Below, piece after piece: positions 16,531 through 25,286 of a DNA stretch of 64,000 bases. The position numbers were made by a program, and so were the translations under genes. Under the pieces are notes generated by a model. It did no database searches, was not told the origin of the DNA, and saw nothing but the letters and a program-made list of their open reading frames with translations. Every line of letters begins with the position of its first letter. Positions within the stretch are counted from its first letter, which is position 1. This DNA is from Ascidiaceihabitans sp039975415 (GTDB lineage Bacteria; Pseudomonadota; Alphaproteobacteria; Rhodobacterales; Rhodobacteraceae), in assembly GCF_039975415.1 (NCBI RefSeq), contig NZ_JBDWHD010000007.1. One strand, 5' to 3'.

Positions 16531-17406
16531 TTAAACGCGGACCAGCTTTTCATAGCTTTCAGAAATATCGCGGGTCAGTGCACCAACTTCAAAGTTGTAG
16601 TCACCAATTTGGCCCACAGGCGTCACTTCAGCCGCGGTGCCTGTCAGCCAGCACTGTTCAAAGCCTTCCAGCTCTTCCGGCATGATCACACGCTCATGTA
16701 CGGTGATACCTTTGTCTTTCAGCATCCCGATCACGGTCTGGCGGGTGATGCCATTCAGGAAGGCGTCAGCCTTCGGCGTATGCACTTCACCGTCTTTCAC
16801 AAAGAAGATGTTGGCACCGGTCGCTTCGGCCACGTAACCGCGATAATCGAACATCATCGCGTCGGAACAGCCTTTGGCTTCGGCTGCGTGTTTGGACATG
16901 GTTGCGATCATGTAAAGACCAGCGGCCTTGGCTTGGGACGGTGCGGTTTCCGGGCTGGGGCGCTTCCATTTGGCGATGTCCAACTTGGCGCCTTTCATTT
17001 TGGCATCACCGTAATAATTGCCCCATTCCCAAACGGCCACGGCCATATGGACGGGGTTGCGGGCCGACGCGACGCCCATGTCCTCGCCTGCCCCGCGCCA
17101 AGCAACCGCACGCACATAAGCGTCTGTCAGACCGTTTGCGTCCAAAGCCGCTTGCTTGGCTGCTTCGATTTCATCGGCGGAATAAGGAATATCAAAGTCG
17201 ATCAGCTTGCCAGATGTGATCAGACGCTCCGAATGTTCACGCGACTTGAAGATTTTGCCGGAATAGCAACGCTCGCCCTCAAAGACAGAGGACGCGTAGT
17301 GCATGGCATGGGTCAGAATGTGGACATTTGCGTCCCGCCATTCGACCAATTGGCCGTCCATCCAGATTTTACCGTCGCGATCATCATATCCGCCAGCCAT
17401 AGCCAA
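16531..17406 (-). CDS. ilvE: Branched-chain amino acid aminotransferase
   Basis: A PLP-dependent class IV aminotransferase that makes or degrades Val, Leu and Ile. The 291-residue protein shows HAMHYASSVFEGERCY near the N-terminus, the PLP-lysine region SQAKAAGLY, and YVAEATGANIFFVKDG, the conserved class IV segment. MxxAGGYDDRDGKIWMDG is the usual N-terminus in Rhodobacterales. The gene is divergent from petP-petR, sharing a 150-bp regulatory region. Confidence 0.94.
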   Translation of the reverse strand: MAMAGGYDDRDGKIWMDGQLVEWRDANVHILTHAMHYASSVFEGERCYSGKIFKSREHSERLITSGKLIDFDIPYSADEIEAAKQAALDANGLTDAYVRAVAWRGAGEDMGVASARNPVHMAVAVWEWGNYYGDAKMKGAKLDIAKWKRPSPETAPSQAKAAGLYMIATMSKHAAEAKGCSDAMMFDYRGYVAEATGANIFFVKDGEVHTPKADAFLNGITRQTVIGMLKDKGITVHERVIMPEELEGFEQCWLTGTAAEVTPVGQIGDYNFEVGALTRDISESYEKLVRV

Positions 17407-17553
17407 GCCCTTTCCTATTTTGCATTAATTGCGCCATTGCGTCCGGTTCGGACATAAAATTACGCAAAACCTGTGATTAGCTAGGCCTTTGATGTTGGAA
17501 TGTCAACAACACTGACGTATGCTGTAACAAATGGCGTGAAGAGGGACGAAGTG

Positions 17554-18054
17554 ATGTCAGACGGAGCGTACCGGGGCGAGAACCTTTTGTTCCTCACCGA
17601 TGAACAATTACGGCAAGGAATCGAGGCGATGTTTTTCGCCTATCGTGGGTTCACCGCCGATCCCGACCGGATTTTGGGCGATATGGCGTACGGCCGGGCC
17701 CACCACCGCGCTATCCACTTTATCAATCGCGCCCCAGGCACCACGGTAAACAACTTGTTGCTTATCCTTGGGGTGACGAAACAATCGCTCAATCGTGTGT
17801 TGCGGACGTTGATTGCCGATGGTCTTGTCGAAAGCACCGTGGGCAAATCGGACAAACGCGAACGCCACCTACATCTTACCGAGGAAGGAAAGCAATTGGA
17901 GCAGACCCTATCGGACGCGCAACGCGCCCGTATGCGTGCAGCGTTTCGTGACGCTGGTCCGGACGCAGTTGCAGGATTTCGCACCGTGCTCGAAGCCATG
18001 ATGGACCCTGAAATGCGACGTGCCTACACACGTCTGAAAGAGAGCGGCCAATGA
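17554..18054 (+). CDS. petP: MarR-family regulator, PetP-like
   Basis: A 166-residue winged-helix protein. The core shows TTVNNLLLILGVTKQSLNRVLRTL as recognition helix and DKRERHLHLTEEGK as the wing. In Rhodobacter capsulatus petP-petR precede the petABC genes and are needed for cytochrome bc1 production; here the pair is 10 kb away. I start at 17554 (MSDGAYRGEN), with GAGGGACGA upstream, rather than 17500. Its stop overlaps the petR start by 4 nt. Confidence 0.8.
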   Translation: MSDGAYRGENLLFLTDEQLRQGIEAMFFAYRGFTADPDRILGDMAYGRAHHRAIHFINRAPGTTVNNLLLILGVTKQSLNRVLRTLIADGLVESTVGKSDKRERHLHLTEEGKQLEQTLSDAQRARMRAAFRDAGPDAVAGFRTVLEAMMDPEMRRAYTRLKESGQ

Positions 18055-18752
18055 GCGAATTAGACGCCCACCTGCTGATTGTGGATGACGATGAACGCAT
18101 TCGGGTTCTGTTGCAGAAGTTTCTGATGAAAAACGGATTTCTGGTGACCGCCGCCCGCGATGCCGCCCATGCAAGGCGCATCTTGTCGGGGCTTGATTTC
18201 GACATGATGATTTTAGATGTGATGATGCCAGGGGAAGACGGGATTTCGCTGTGCAAATCAATCCGCGAAACCAATGCAACACCGATCATGCTGCTGACCG
18301 CCAAAGGCGAAACCGACAACCGCATCGAAGGGCTTGAAGCAGGTGCAGATGATTACCTGCCTAAACCGTTTGAACCCAAAGAGCTGTTGTTGCGCATCAA
18401 CGCCGTACTGAGGCGCATGCCTGAGACCCCCGCTGAAGACACTGTGCCTAAGATTTTGCATCTGGGCGATATCCGCTACGACATGGAGCGCGGAGAGATG
18501 TGGCAGGGCGAAGACCTCGTGCGCCTGACAGCCACAGAAATGCAATTGATGAAGCTGTTTTCCGCCAAACCCGGAGAGCCCATCAGTCGTGCGCAACTGG
18601 TCGAAGATCTGGGCCGCGATCGTGGTCAGGCGCAGGAACGCGCGGTTGACGTGCAAATCACCCGGCTGCGTCGCAAGATCGAAGCCAACCCGAAACAGCC
18701 ACGCTACCTGCAAACGGTACGCGGTGCAGGCTATATGCTGGCGCCGGACTAG
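18051..18752 (+). CDS. petR: OmpR-family response regulator, PetR-like
   Basis: A 233-residue response regulator. The receiver domain has acidic VDDDE, the phosphorylation site LDVMMPGEDG and the conserved Lys in YLPKPFEPKEL; the C-terminal domain is an OmpR winged helix ending in YLQTVRGAGYML. The pairing with a MarR-type gene and the LLIVDDDERIR start match PetR of R. capsulatus. There is no histidine kinase next to it, as in the known locus, so its phosphate source is not visible here. Confidence 0.88.
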   Translation: MSELDAHLLIVDDDERIRVLLQKFLMKNGFLVTAARDAAHARRILSGLDFDMMILDVMMPGEDGISLCKSIRETNATPIMLLTAKGETDNRIEGLEAGADDYLPKPFEPKELLLRINAVLRRMPETPAEDTVPKILHLGDIRYDMERGEMWQGEDLVRLTATEMQLMKLFSAKPGEPISRAQLVEDLGRDRGQAQERAVDVQITRLRRKIEANPKQPRYLQTVRGAGYMLAPD

Positions 18753-18757
18753 CGCGT

Positions 18758-18802
18758 CGTTTTCTTTGAAAGAAAACGCACCGCAGTGTTTCAAACACTG
18801 CG
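18758..18802. repeat. Two adjacent odd-centred palindromes
   Basis: CGTTTTCTTT-G-AAAGAAAACG (18758-18778) and CGCAGTGTTT-C-AAACACTGCG (18782-18802) are both perfect 10-bp inverted repeats around a single central base. They fill the gap between petR and the amidohydrolase gene. With no loop to speak of they would make poor RNA hairpins with 1-nt loops (about 4 nt in practice), so DNA-binding sites or dispersed repeats are alternatives to a terminator. Confidence 0.75.
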
Positions 18803-18826
18803 CTTACCCAGACGAAAGCCTTTGTC

Positions 18827-19753
18827 ATGACCACTGCCCTTCTGTCCCACACTGACTGCCTGTCCCACGTGAACCCACCCGGCGCACCGGAACAGGTCGC
18901 GCGCCTGCACTATATTCTGCGCGCGCTCGAAGACCTCGATCTGCACCGCGTCGATGCCCCCATGGCCACGGATGCAGACCTGTTGCGCTGCCATCCGCAA
19001 TCGCACCTCGACCACATTCGAAACAGCATTCCGGCAGACGGTTACACCGCCCTTGATGCAGACACCTCTGTGTCACCGGGATCACTGAACGCCGCCTACC
19101 GCGCGGCAGGTGGCGCTGTAAAAGCCGTCGATATGGTTTTGGGCGGTGAGGTACAAAACGCCTTTGTCGCGACACGCCCACCGGGGCATCACGCAGAACA
19201 AACCACACCCATGGGCTTCTGCTTGTTCGGCAATGTCGCCATCGCCGCCAAACATGCGCTTGATCACCACGGCCTTAGCCGCGTGGCTGTCGTGGATTTC
19301 GACGTCCACCACGGCAACGGCACCCAAGCCCTGCTCCAAGATGACCCCCGCGCCTTGGTCGTGACTTCGCAGCAAATGCCGCTTTGGCCGGGCACAGGCG
19401 AGGCATCCGAACGCGGTCCCCATGGCACCGTGCTTAACCTGCCCTTGCCGCCAGCATCAGATGGGGCGCATGCCATCGAGGTCTACAAATCCAAAGTCCT
19501 GCCCGCGTTTGCCAAACACCAACCCGAGCTGATCCTGATCTCCGCTGGTTTTGACGCGCACCAAGACGACCCGCTTGCCAACCTCAATTGGTCCACCGAA
19601 GACTTCCGCACCATGACGAAAATGATCCTGCAATCTGCACAAAACCTATGCAAAGGCCGGGTGGTATCGGTGTTGGAAGGCGGCTATGATCTGGATGCGC
19701 TGGCCGCTTCGGCACGCGTACATGTGCAAGAACTGATAAAGGCCGCGACATGA
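18827..19753 (+). CDS. Histone deacetylase-like amidohydrolase
   Basis: A 308-residue zinc enzyme of the acetoin-utilisation/acetylpolyamine/HDAC superfamily. Seen are TRPPGHHAE (charge-relay histidines), VVDFDVHHGNG (zinc Asp and His) and SAGFDAHQDDPLANL (second zinc Asp), and the C-terminal VSVLEGGYDL. In bacteria these remove acetyl groups from small amines or proteins; the substrate is not known. Its stop overlaps the xseB start by 4 nt (ATGA), placing it first in an operon with xseB, ispA and dxs. Confidence 0.92.
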   Translation: MTTALLSHTDCLSHVNPPGAPEQVARLHYILRALEDLDLHRVDAPMATDADLLRCHPQSHLDHIRNSIPADGYTALDADTSVSPGSLNAAYRAAGGAVKAVDMVLGGEVQNAFVATRPPGHHAEQTTPMGFCLFGNVAIAAKHALDHHGLSRVAVVDFDVHHGNGTQALLQDDPRALVVTSQQMPLWPGTGEASERGPHGTVLNLPLPPASDGAHAIEVYKSKVLPAFAKHQPELILISAGFDAHQDDPLANLNWSTEDFRTMTKMILQSAQNLCKGRVVSVLEGGYDLDALAASARVHVQELIKAAT

Positions 19754-19992
19754 GCGATACAGACGTCAACGAGATGAGCTTTGAGCAGGCTATGGCCGAA
19801 CTGGAACAGGTTCTGGGCCAGCTGGAACGCGGAGATGTGGCGCTGGACGAATCTATTGCGCTTTACGAACGTGGCGCGCTTTTGAAAAAGCGGTGTGAGA
19901 CAAAACTGAAAGAGGCCGAGGAAAAGGTGGCTGCGATCACGACAGACAGCGACGGCAACCCCACAGGTTTGAAACCCGTCGAAGGGCTGTAA
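19750..19992 (+). CDS. xseB: Exodeoxyribonuclease VII small subunit
   Basis: The 80-residue helical XseB subunit joins several copies to XseA to form the single-strand DNA exonuclease. Family features are the SFEQAMAELEQVLGQLERGD start and the DESIALYERGALLKKRCETKL segment. The C-terminal tail is longer than usual in E. coli but typical of alphaproteobacteria. It is coupled to the upstream gene and is 6 nt before ispA. Confidence 0.93.
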   Translation: MSDTDVNEMSFEQAMAELEQVLGQLERGDVALDESIALYERGALLKKRCETKLKEAEEKVAAITTDSDGNPTGLKPVEGL

Positions 19993-19998
19993 ACGCTT

Positions 19999-20865
19999 AT
20001 GTTTCAAACGCGCCTCAAGGTGTGCGCCGCTGCAGTGCAAGCGCATTTCGATACTGTTTTGGGACGTCTCGATGACCTTCCAGTCGTTCAGGCCATGGGC
20101 CACGCCACCAACGGCGGCAAGCGGCTGCGCGGTTTTCTGGTGATGGAAAGTGCACGACTGCACAACATTCCTGACGCCACATCGATTTGGGCCGCATCAG
20201 CCATAGAAGCGCTACACGCCTATTCACTGGTCCACGACGACTTGCCCTGCATGGACGATGATGATTTGCGCCGCGGCCAACCCACAGTGCACAAAAAATG
20301 GGACGAAGCGACGGCGGTTCTGGCCGGTGACGCCTTGCAAACGCTGGCCTTTGAACTTGTCACCGACCCCCGGGCTGGCACCGGTGATGTGCGTGCGGAT
20401 CTGGCGCAAAGCCTTGCCATCGCCAGCGGCGCACAAGGCATGGTTTTGGGGCAAGCGCTGGATATAGCCGCCGAAACCGCCGAGACCCCGTTAACACTGA
20501 ACCAAATCACCCACCTGCAACAAGGCAAGACCGGTGCGTTGATCGCATGGTCTGCTATGGCGGGTGCGCGTCTCGCTCAGGCAGATACCACAGCCTTGCG
20601 GGACTATTCCCATGCCCTTGGCCTCGCCTTTCAAATTGTAGATGACATTCTTGACGTGGAAGGCGACGCGGAAACCGTGGGTAAGGCAACCGGCAAAGAT
20701 GCAGATGCAGGCAAAGCCACATTCGTGTCCTTGCTGGGGATAGACGAGGCGAAACGCCGCGCCAATGAGTTGGTGGAATCGGCCTCGGATGCCTTAAGTG
20801 TATACGGTGAGGATGCCGAAGTGCTGCGCCAAGCCGCCCAATTCGTCGTCGCACGCAAAAGCTAG
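19999..20865 (+). CDS. ispA: Polyprenyl (farnesyl/geranylgeranyl) diphosphate synthase
   Basis: Condenses IPP with allylic diphosphates to make the C15-C20 precursors of quinones and other isoprenoids. The 288-residue protein has the first Asp-rich motif DDLPCMDDDDLRRG, the KGKxxR-like GGKRLRGFL near the start, and the second Asp-rich motif FQIVDDILD. The order xseB-ispA-dxs is conserved in many proteobacteria and places it in the DOXP pathway. Product length cannot be fixed by eye. Confidence 0.92.
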   Translation: MFQTRLKVCAAAVQAHFDTVLGRLDDLPVVQAMGHATNGGKRLRGFLVMESARLHNIPDATSIWAASAIEALHAYSLVHDDLPCMDDDDLRRGQPTVHKKWDEATAVLAGDALQTLAFELVTDPRAGTGDVRADLAQSLAIASGAQGMVLGQALDIAAETAETPLTLNQITHLQQGKTGALIAWSAMAGARLAQADTTALRDYSHALGLAFQIVDDILDVEGDAETVGKATGKDADAGKATFVSLLGIDEAKRRANELVESASDALSVYGEDAEVLRQAAQFVVARKS

Positions 20866-20875
20866 GAAAACGGCT

Positions 20876-22816
20876 ATGACCGAGCTGAAAAATGATCGCC
20901 CGAACACCCCGCTGCTGGACACCGTCCAACGACCCGCAGACCTGAAACGGTTCTCTGATGCAGAGCTGATCAAAATTGCCCAAGAAGTGCGTTCTGAAAC
21001 GGTATCTGCGGTTTCTGTTACGGGGGGGCACTTGGGTGCCGGCCTTGGGGTGGTCGAACTGACCGTCGCTTTGCACGCTGTGTTCAACACCCCCAAAGAC
21101 AAGATTATCTGGGACGTGGGCCACCAGTGCTATCCCCATAAAATCCTGACTGAACGCCGCAACCGCATCCGCACATTGCGCCAAAAAGACGGGCTAAGCG
21201 GCTTCACCAAACGCTCTGAATCCCCATACGATCCATTCGGGGCCGCACATTCGTCAACGTCGATCTCTGCCGCGTTGGGCTTTGCTGTTGCGCGCGATTT
21301 GGGCGGCAACGTGCCCGAAGGCTTGGGCGACGCGATTGCCGTGATCGGTGACGGATCCATGAGCGCAGGCATGGCCTATGAGGCGTTAAACAACGCAGGC
21401 CACCTTAAAAAACGCATGATTGTGATCTTGAACGACAACGAAATGTCCATCGCCCCGCCTGTGGGTGCCATGTCCAGCTACCTCAGCCGTCTTTACGCGG
21501 AAGAGCCGTTCCAAGACCTGAAAGCTGCCGCAAAAGGTGCGATCAGCTTCCTGCCCGAACCCTTCCGCGAAGGCGCAAAACGCGCCAAGGACATGCTCAA
21601 AGGCATGACCGTGGGCGGGACACTGTTCGAACAACTCGGGTTTTCATATCTTGGCCCCATCGACGGCCACGACATGAACCAACTGCTGCCCGTCCTGCGC
21701 ACTGTCAAAGACCGCGCCACCGGCCCGATCCTGATCCATGTCATCACCAAAAAAGGCAAGGGGTATGCCCCCGCCGAAGAAGCCCGCGACAAAGGCCACG
21801 GTGTGTCCAAGTTCAACGTGATCACTGGCGAGCAGAAAAAGGCGCCGTCCAACGCGCCCAGCTACACCAAAGTATTTGCAGAACACCTGCTGAAAGAAGC
21901 GGCAGACGACGACAAAATTTGCGCTGTCACCGCAGCCATGCCCGATGGCACTGGGCTGAACCTGTTTGCTGAACGCTACCCGTCCCGTTGTTTCGATGTG
22001 GGCATCGCAGAGCAACACGGTGTGACATTTGCAGCGGCCCTTGCCGCGGGCGGGATGAAACCGTTTTGCGCGATGTACTCCACCTTTTTGCAACGCGGCT
22101 ACGATCAAGTTGTGCATGACGTTGCGATCCAGCGTTTGCCCGTGCGCTTTGCCATCGACCGCGCCGGACTGGTGGGCGCAGACGGCGCGACGCACGCAGG
22201 TGCATTTGACGTCGCATATCTGACGAACCTGCCCGGCTTTGTGGTGATGGCTGCCGCTGACGAGGCAGAACTGGCCCATATGGTTGCGACTGCCGCAGCC
22301 CACGATGACGGCCCGATTGCCTTCCGCTTCCCACGCGGTGAAGGCAATGGCGTCGACATGCCCGAACGCGGCACACCGTTGGAAATTGGCAAGGGCCGTA
22401 TGATCCGACACGGCAAACAGGTGGCTTTGCTGTCCTTTGGCACACGGCTGGCCGAGGTCGAAAAAGCAGCCGAAGCACTGACCGCAAAAGGCATCACACC
22501 CACAATTGCCGACGCGCGATTTGCAAAGCCATTGGACCGCGACCTGATCCTTGAATTGGCGGCAAACCACGAAGCACTCATCACCATCGAAGAAGGTGCA
22601 GTTGGCGGGTTCGGCAGCCATGTCGCGCAGCTGTTGGCCGAAGAAGGCGTGTTCGACACAGGACTAAAATATCGTTCTATGGTCCTGCCAGACACGTTCA
22701 TCGACCATGCAAACCCCGCCGACATGTACGCCGAAGCCAAGCTGAACGCGTCAGATATCGAAGCGAAAGTCCTACACACTTTGGGCGTTGCAACGATTGG
22801 CGAAGCACGGGCCTGA
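20876..22816 (+). CDS. dxs: 1-deoxy-D-xylulose-5-phosphate synthase
   Basis: TPP-dependent synthesis of DXP from pyruvate and glyceraldehyde-3-phosphate, the first step of the MEP pathway. I start at 20876 (MTELKNDRP), 10 nt after ispA, giving 646 residues. Seen are GGHLGAGLGVVELTVALH, the TPP site GDGSMSAGMAYEALNNAG with ILNDNEMSI, DVGIAEQHGVTFAAALA, and the transketolase C-terminal domain. The dependency on TPP links it loosely to the thiamine genes of this window. Confidence 0.97.
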   Translation: MTELKNDRPNTPLLDTVQRPADLKRFSDAELIKIAQEVRSETVSAVSVTGGHLGAGLGVVELTVALHAVFNTPKDKIIWDVGHQCYPHKILTERRNRIRTLRQKDGLSGFTKRSESPYDPFGAAHSSTSISAALGFAVARDLGGNVPEGLGDAIAVIGDGSMSAGMAYEALNNAGHLKKRMIVILNDNEMSIAPPVGAMSSYLSRLYAEEPFQDLKAAAKGAISFLPEPFREGAKRAKDMLKGMTVGGTLFEQLGFSYLGPIDGHDMNQLLPVLRTVKDRATGPILIHVITKKGKGYAPAEEARDKGHGVSKFNVITGEQKKAPSNAPSYTKVFAEHLLKEAADDDKICAVTAAMPDGTGLNLFAERYPSRCFDVGIAEQHGVTFAAALAAGGMKPFCAMYSTFLQRGYDQVVHDVAIQRLPVRFAIDRAGLVGADGATHAGAFDVAYLTNLPGFVVMAAADEAELAHMVATAAAHDDGPIAFRFPRGEGNGVDMPERGTPLEIGKGRMIRHGKQVALLSFGTRLAEVEKAAEALTAKGITPTIADARFAKPLDRDLILELAANHEALITIEEGAVGGFGSHVAQLLAEEGVFDTGLKYRSMVLPDTFIDHANPADMYAEAKLNASDIEAKVLHTLGVATIGEARA

Positions 22817-22881
22817 CCCAAGGTCGCCCTTTACGCAACACCATCTTGCCCCCACAGTTTGCGAGAACTTGAGGGGGCATC

Positions 22882-23523
22882 ATGGACATCCACAGCAAAC
22901 CAATCCTGACCTATCGTTGGACCGTGTTCCTTTTGGCTGCAGGATACTGTCTTTATCAGACATTTACCGCCAGTTACGACCACTTTGGCGGGCCGTTCCG
23001 GTTCCTCACAATCTGGGCGCTGTTTGCATCGTTCTTTGCCGCCTCTCGGATGCTGGCACTGTCCCAAGACAGGATAACGCGCAAACATGAGGTCACAGGC
23101 CAAACTGCGGCCGTTCTGAATGTGATGGTGTGTTACCTTTATTGGAAACTGTGGTTCACAGATCCGGCGTTGGTAAACAACAACGGGCCGGTCATCTGGC
23201 ATCAGGAATACTATTTGCACGCGCTTGGACCAGCGTTGCAAATCATCGACTCACTGTTCATTGGCCGGGTCTTCAGGCGCACGTGGCGGGCAGCACTGCC
23301 GCTTCTTGGGATCATTGCCGCCTATGTCGCTTGGACCGAACTGGTGGTGCAGCGCCTAAGCGACAGCTCGCCTGGTTCAATCACGTCAGGTTTGCCTTAT
23401 CCCTTCCTGAACAACTTGGAACTGGCTGAACGCGCCGCGTTTTACGGTCTTAACGCTGGTGTCGCCCTGGCACTACTGGTGGTTTTTGGACTTGTCGGTT
23501 GGGTCCTGCGACACGGACGCTAA
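22882..23523 (+). CDS. Membrane protein resembling FAR-17a/AIG1 (Pr6Pr) family
   Basis: A 213-residue protein with about six membrane helices. Hydrophobic stretches separated by short loops, HQEYYLHALGPALQIIDSLF and the later GLPYPFLNNLELAER fit the FAR-17a/AIG1/ADTRP layout, in which a membrane-embedded His and Thr hydrolyse fatty-acid esters of hydroxy fatty acids in animals. Whether the bacterial member does this is unknown, and my match rests on general pattern and the PYPFL motif. Its 3' end overlaps the sodium-channel gene on the other strand by 51 nt. Confidence 0.45.
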   Translation: MDIHSKPILTYRWTVFLLAAGYCLYQTFTASYDHFGGPFRFLTIWALFASFFAASRMLALSQDRITRKHEVTGQTAAVLNVMVCYLYWKLWFTDPALVNNNGPVIWHQEYYLHALGPALQIIDSLFIGRVFRRTWRAALPLLGIIAAYVAWTELVVQRLSDSSPGSITSGLPYPFLNNLELAERAAFYGLNAGVALALLVVFGLVGWVLRHGR

Positions 23524-24288
23524 AGCATCCAGTTTCGCCTCAAGTGATGCAAGGCGGGCAATCATTTCTTCGCGGTATGCCCCGGTTTCGGCGTTGGATT
23601 CTTCGGCATGGGCGTCCTGCATCGAGTTTACGATCAAACCCACCAACAGGTTCACAACCGCAAATGTCGTGACCATGATGAACGGCACAAAGAAGACCCA
23701 AGCGTATTCATACACTTCCATGACGGGACGCACGATCCCCATGGACCAGCTTTCCAATGTCATGATCTGGAACAACGAATAGGCGGACTGGCCAAGGCTG
23801 CCAAACCATTCCGGAAACACTTCGCCAAACATCTTGGTCGCGATCACAGACGCAATGTAGAAGATCAGCGCCATCAACAAAAATACCGACCCCATGCCGG
23901 GCAAAGCCGTGATGAAGCCTTCGACAACGCGGCGCAGGCGGGGGGCTGCGGATATGACACGCAAAGCCCGCAAAATGCGCAACGCGCGCAACGCCGAGAA
24001 CCCTTCGCCAACGGGGGCCAGCGAAATGCCTACGATGACAAAATCGAAGACATTCCAACCATTGCGGAAAAACGAAAGGCGATAGGCGAAAAGCTTGGCC
24101 AAAAGTTCCAACACAAAAATCGACAGGCAGATTTTATCCAGCAGCAGAATGAAATCACCCGCAACCGCCATAACCGGCTTGGAAGTCTCAAGCCCCAGAA
24201 TGACCGCATTGAACAGGATCACCCCAACAATAAAGTTGCTGACCCCGGGACGGGCCAGAAAGGCTTTGGTTTTGTCTTGCAACGTCAT
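23473..24288 (-). CDS. Bacterial voltage-gated sodium channel (NavBac family)
   Basis: A 271-residue single-domain six-helix channel subunit that assembles as a tetramer. The S4 voltage sensor (about 99-123) has arginines at 101, 104, 107 and 110 spaced by three; the selectivity filter is TLESW (177-181) followed by SMG, identical in its core to NaChBac/NavAb. S6 (about 205-225) ends before a polar neck and a C-terminal predicted coiled coil (about 238-258), as in NavSp and NavMs. I start at 24288 (MTLQDKTK). Known roles of such channels are in motility, chemotaxis and pH homeostasis. Confidence 0.93.
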   Translation of the reverse strand: MTLQDKTKAFLARPGVSNFIVGVILFNAVILGLETSKPVMAVAGDFILLLDKICLSIFVLELLAKLFAYRLSFFRNGWNVFDFVIVGISLAPVGEGFSALRALRILRALRVISAAPRLRRVVEGFITALPGMGSVFLLMALIFYIASVIATKMFGEVFPEWFGSLGQSAYSLFQIMTLESWSMGIVRPVMEVYEYAWVFFVPFIMVTTFAVVNLLVGLIVNSMQDAHAEESNAETGAYREEMIARLASLEAKLDALASVSQDPTDKSKNHQ

Positions 24289-24357
24289 CGCACACCTCTT
24301 GCGGTTTGCGCTTATATGCGATGCGCCGGACATACGAACAAGGGACTGTGCCCAGTT

Positions 24358-25212
24358 TTAAGGATCAAGTGCCAACAGAGCAGCCAAGCCTTCGCGGTAC
24401 GTCGGATATTTAAGCACAACGCCAAGTTCATCTTTGATCCGATCGTTGCGCACTTTCTTGTTTTCCGCGTAGAAGCTGCGCGCCATCGGGGACATCTCTG
24501 CCGTCTCAAAGGGAACCGCTTCGGGGATCGGCAATCCAAGCAACTCTGCCGCGTGACCAATCACGTCCTGAGGCGGGGCGGGGTCATTGTCGCACACATT
24601 ATAGGCCGCCCCCGGATTGGGCTGCGCAATAGATGCAGCCAAAATTTGCGCGATGTCTTCCACATGGGTCCGCGAAAACACCTGATCTTTTTTGATGATG
24701 CGGCGGGCGGTGCCATTGCGCACTTTGGCAAACGGGCCACGGCCGGGGCCGTAAATTCCAGCCAACCGGAAGATGTGCAGTGGCAGATCAGGAATGGCGC
24801 CCCACCCTTCTTCTGCGTCTTTTCGGTACTGCCCGCGCCTGGTTGAGGGTTGAAGCGGCGTGTTTTCATCGACCCAATCCCCGCCATGATCGCCGTAAAC
24901 ACCCGTCGTGGACAGATAACCCACCCACCGCAGCTGCGCGGCGTGTTTTGCGATCACGTCGCGCCATTGCGTTAAAACCGGATCGCCATCCCCATCTGGT
25001 CCCGCTGAAATCAGGATGTGGTCCGCGCTTTGGATGGCTTCAGTCATGTCGGTGCCCGGCCAGATCAAAGCCTCCACACCCGTTGCCGCCAACGCTTGTG
25101 CCTTTTCAGCGCTGCGCGTGGTCGCGATGATGCGCCACCCTTGCGGCTGCAACAAAGATGTCAGTGCGCGGGCAGAATAGCCGTGCCCGAATGAAAGCAA
25201 AGTGTGTGTCAT
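24358..25212 (-). CDS. NAD(P)-dependent SDR/epimerase family protein
   Basis: A 284-residue protein with an atypical extended-SDR fold. The Rossmann start is degenerate, LLSFGHGYSARAL, followed by YLSTTGVYGDHGGDWVDE where the active-site Ser/Thr and the VYG motif lie; the Tyr-x3-Lys appears as YRKDAEE. This matches the YeeZ-like group of sugar-nucleotide epimerase-related proteins. Function unknown. It sits alone 69 nt upstream of the sodium channel on the same strand. Confidence 0.8.
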   Translation of the reverse strand: MTHTLLSFGHGYSARALTSLLQPQGWRIIATTRSAEKAQALAATGVEALIWPGTDMTEAIQSADHILISAGPDGDGDPVLTQWRDVIAKHAAQLRWVGYLSTTGVYGDHGGDWVDENTPLQPSTRRGQYRKDAEEGWGAIPDLPLHIFRLAGIYGPGRGPFAKVRNGTARRIIKKDQVFSRTHVEDIAQILAASIAQPNPGAAYNVCDNDPAPPQDVIGHAAELLGLPIPEAVPFETAEMSPMARSFYAENKKVRNDRIKDELGVVLKYPTYREGLAALLALDP

Positions 25213-25286
25213 TTCCCATAGGTGACAATTGGTGCGCTGCTTCGCAAGCCCTTGCGCAAAGATGTGACTTGGGGTTCACTTGCGCC

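Noticed and set aside
20798..20875. N-terminal extension of dxs into the end of ispA
   Set aside because: The first 26 codons match the ispA 3' end in another frame; the start at 20876 agrees with family N-termini.
21644..22621. Minus-strand frame of 325 codons opposite dxs
   Set aside because: Mirror of the TPP enzyme, with Cys/His-rich composition that fits no known family.
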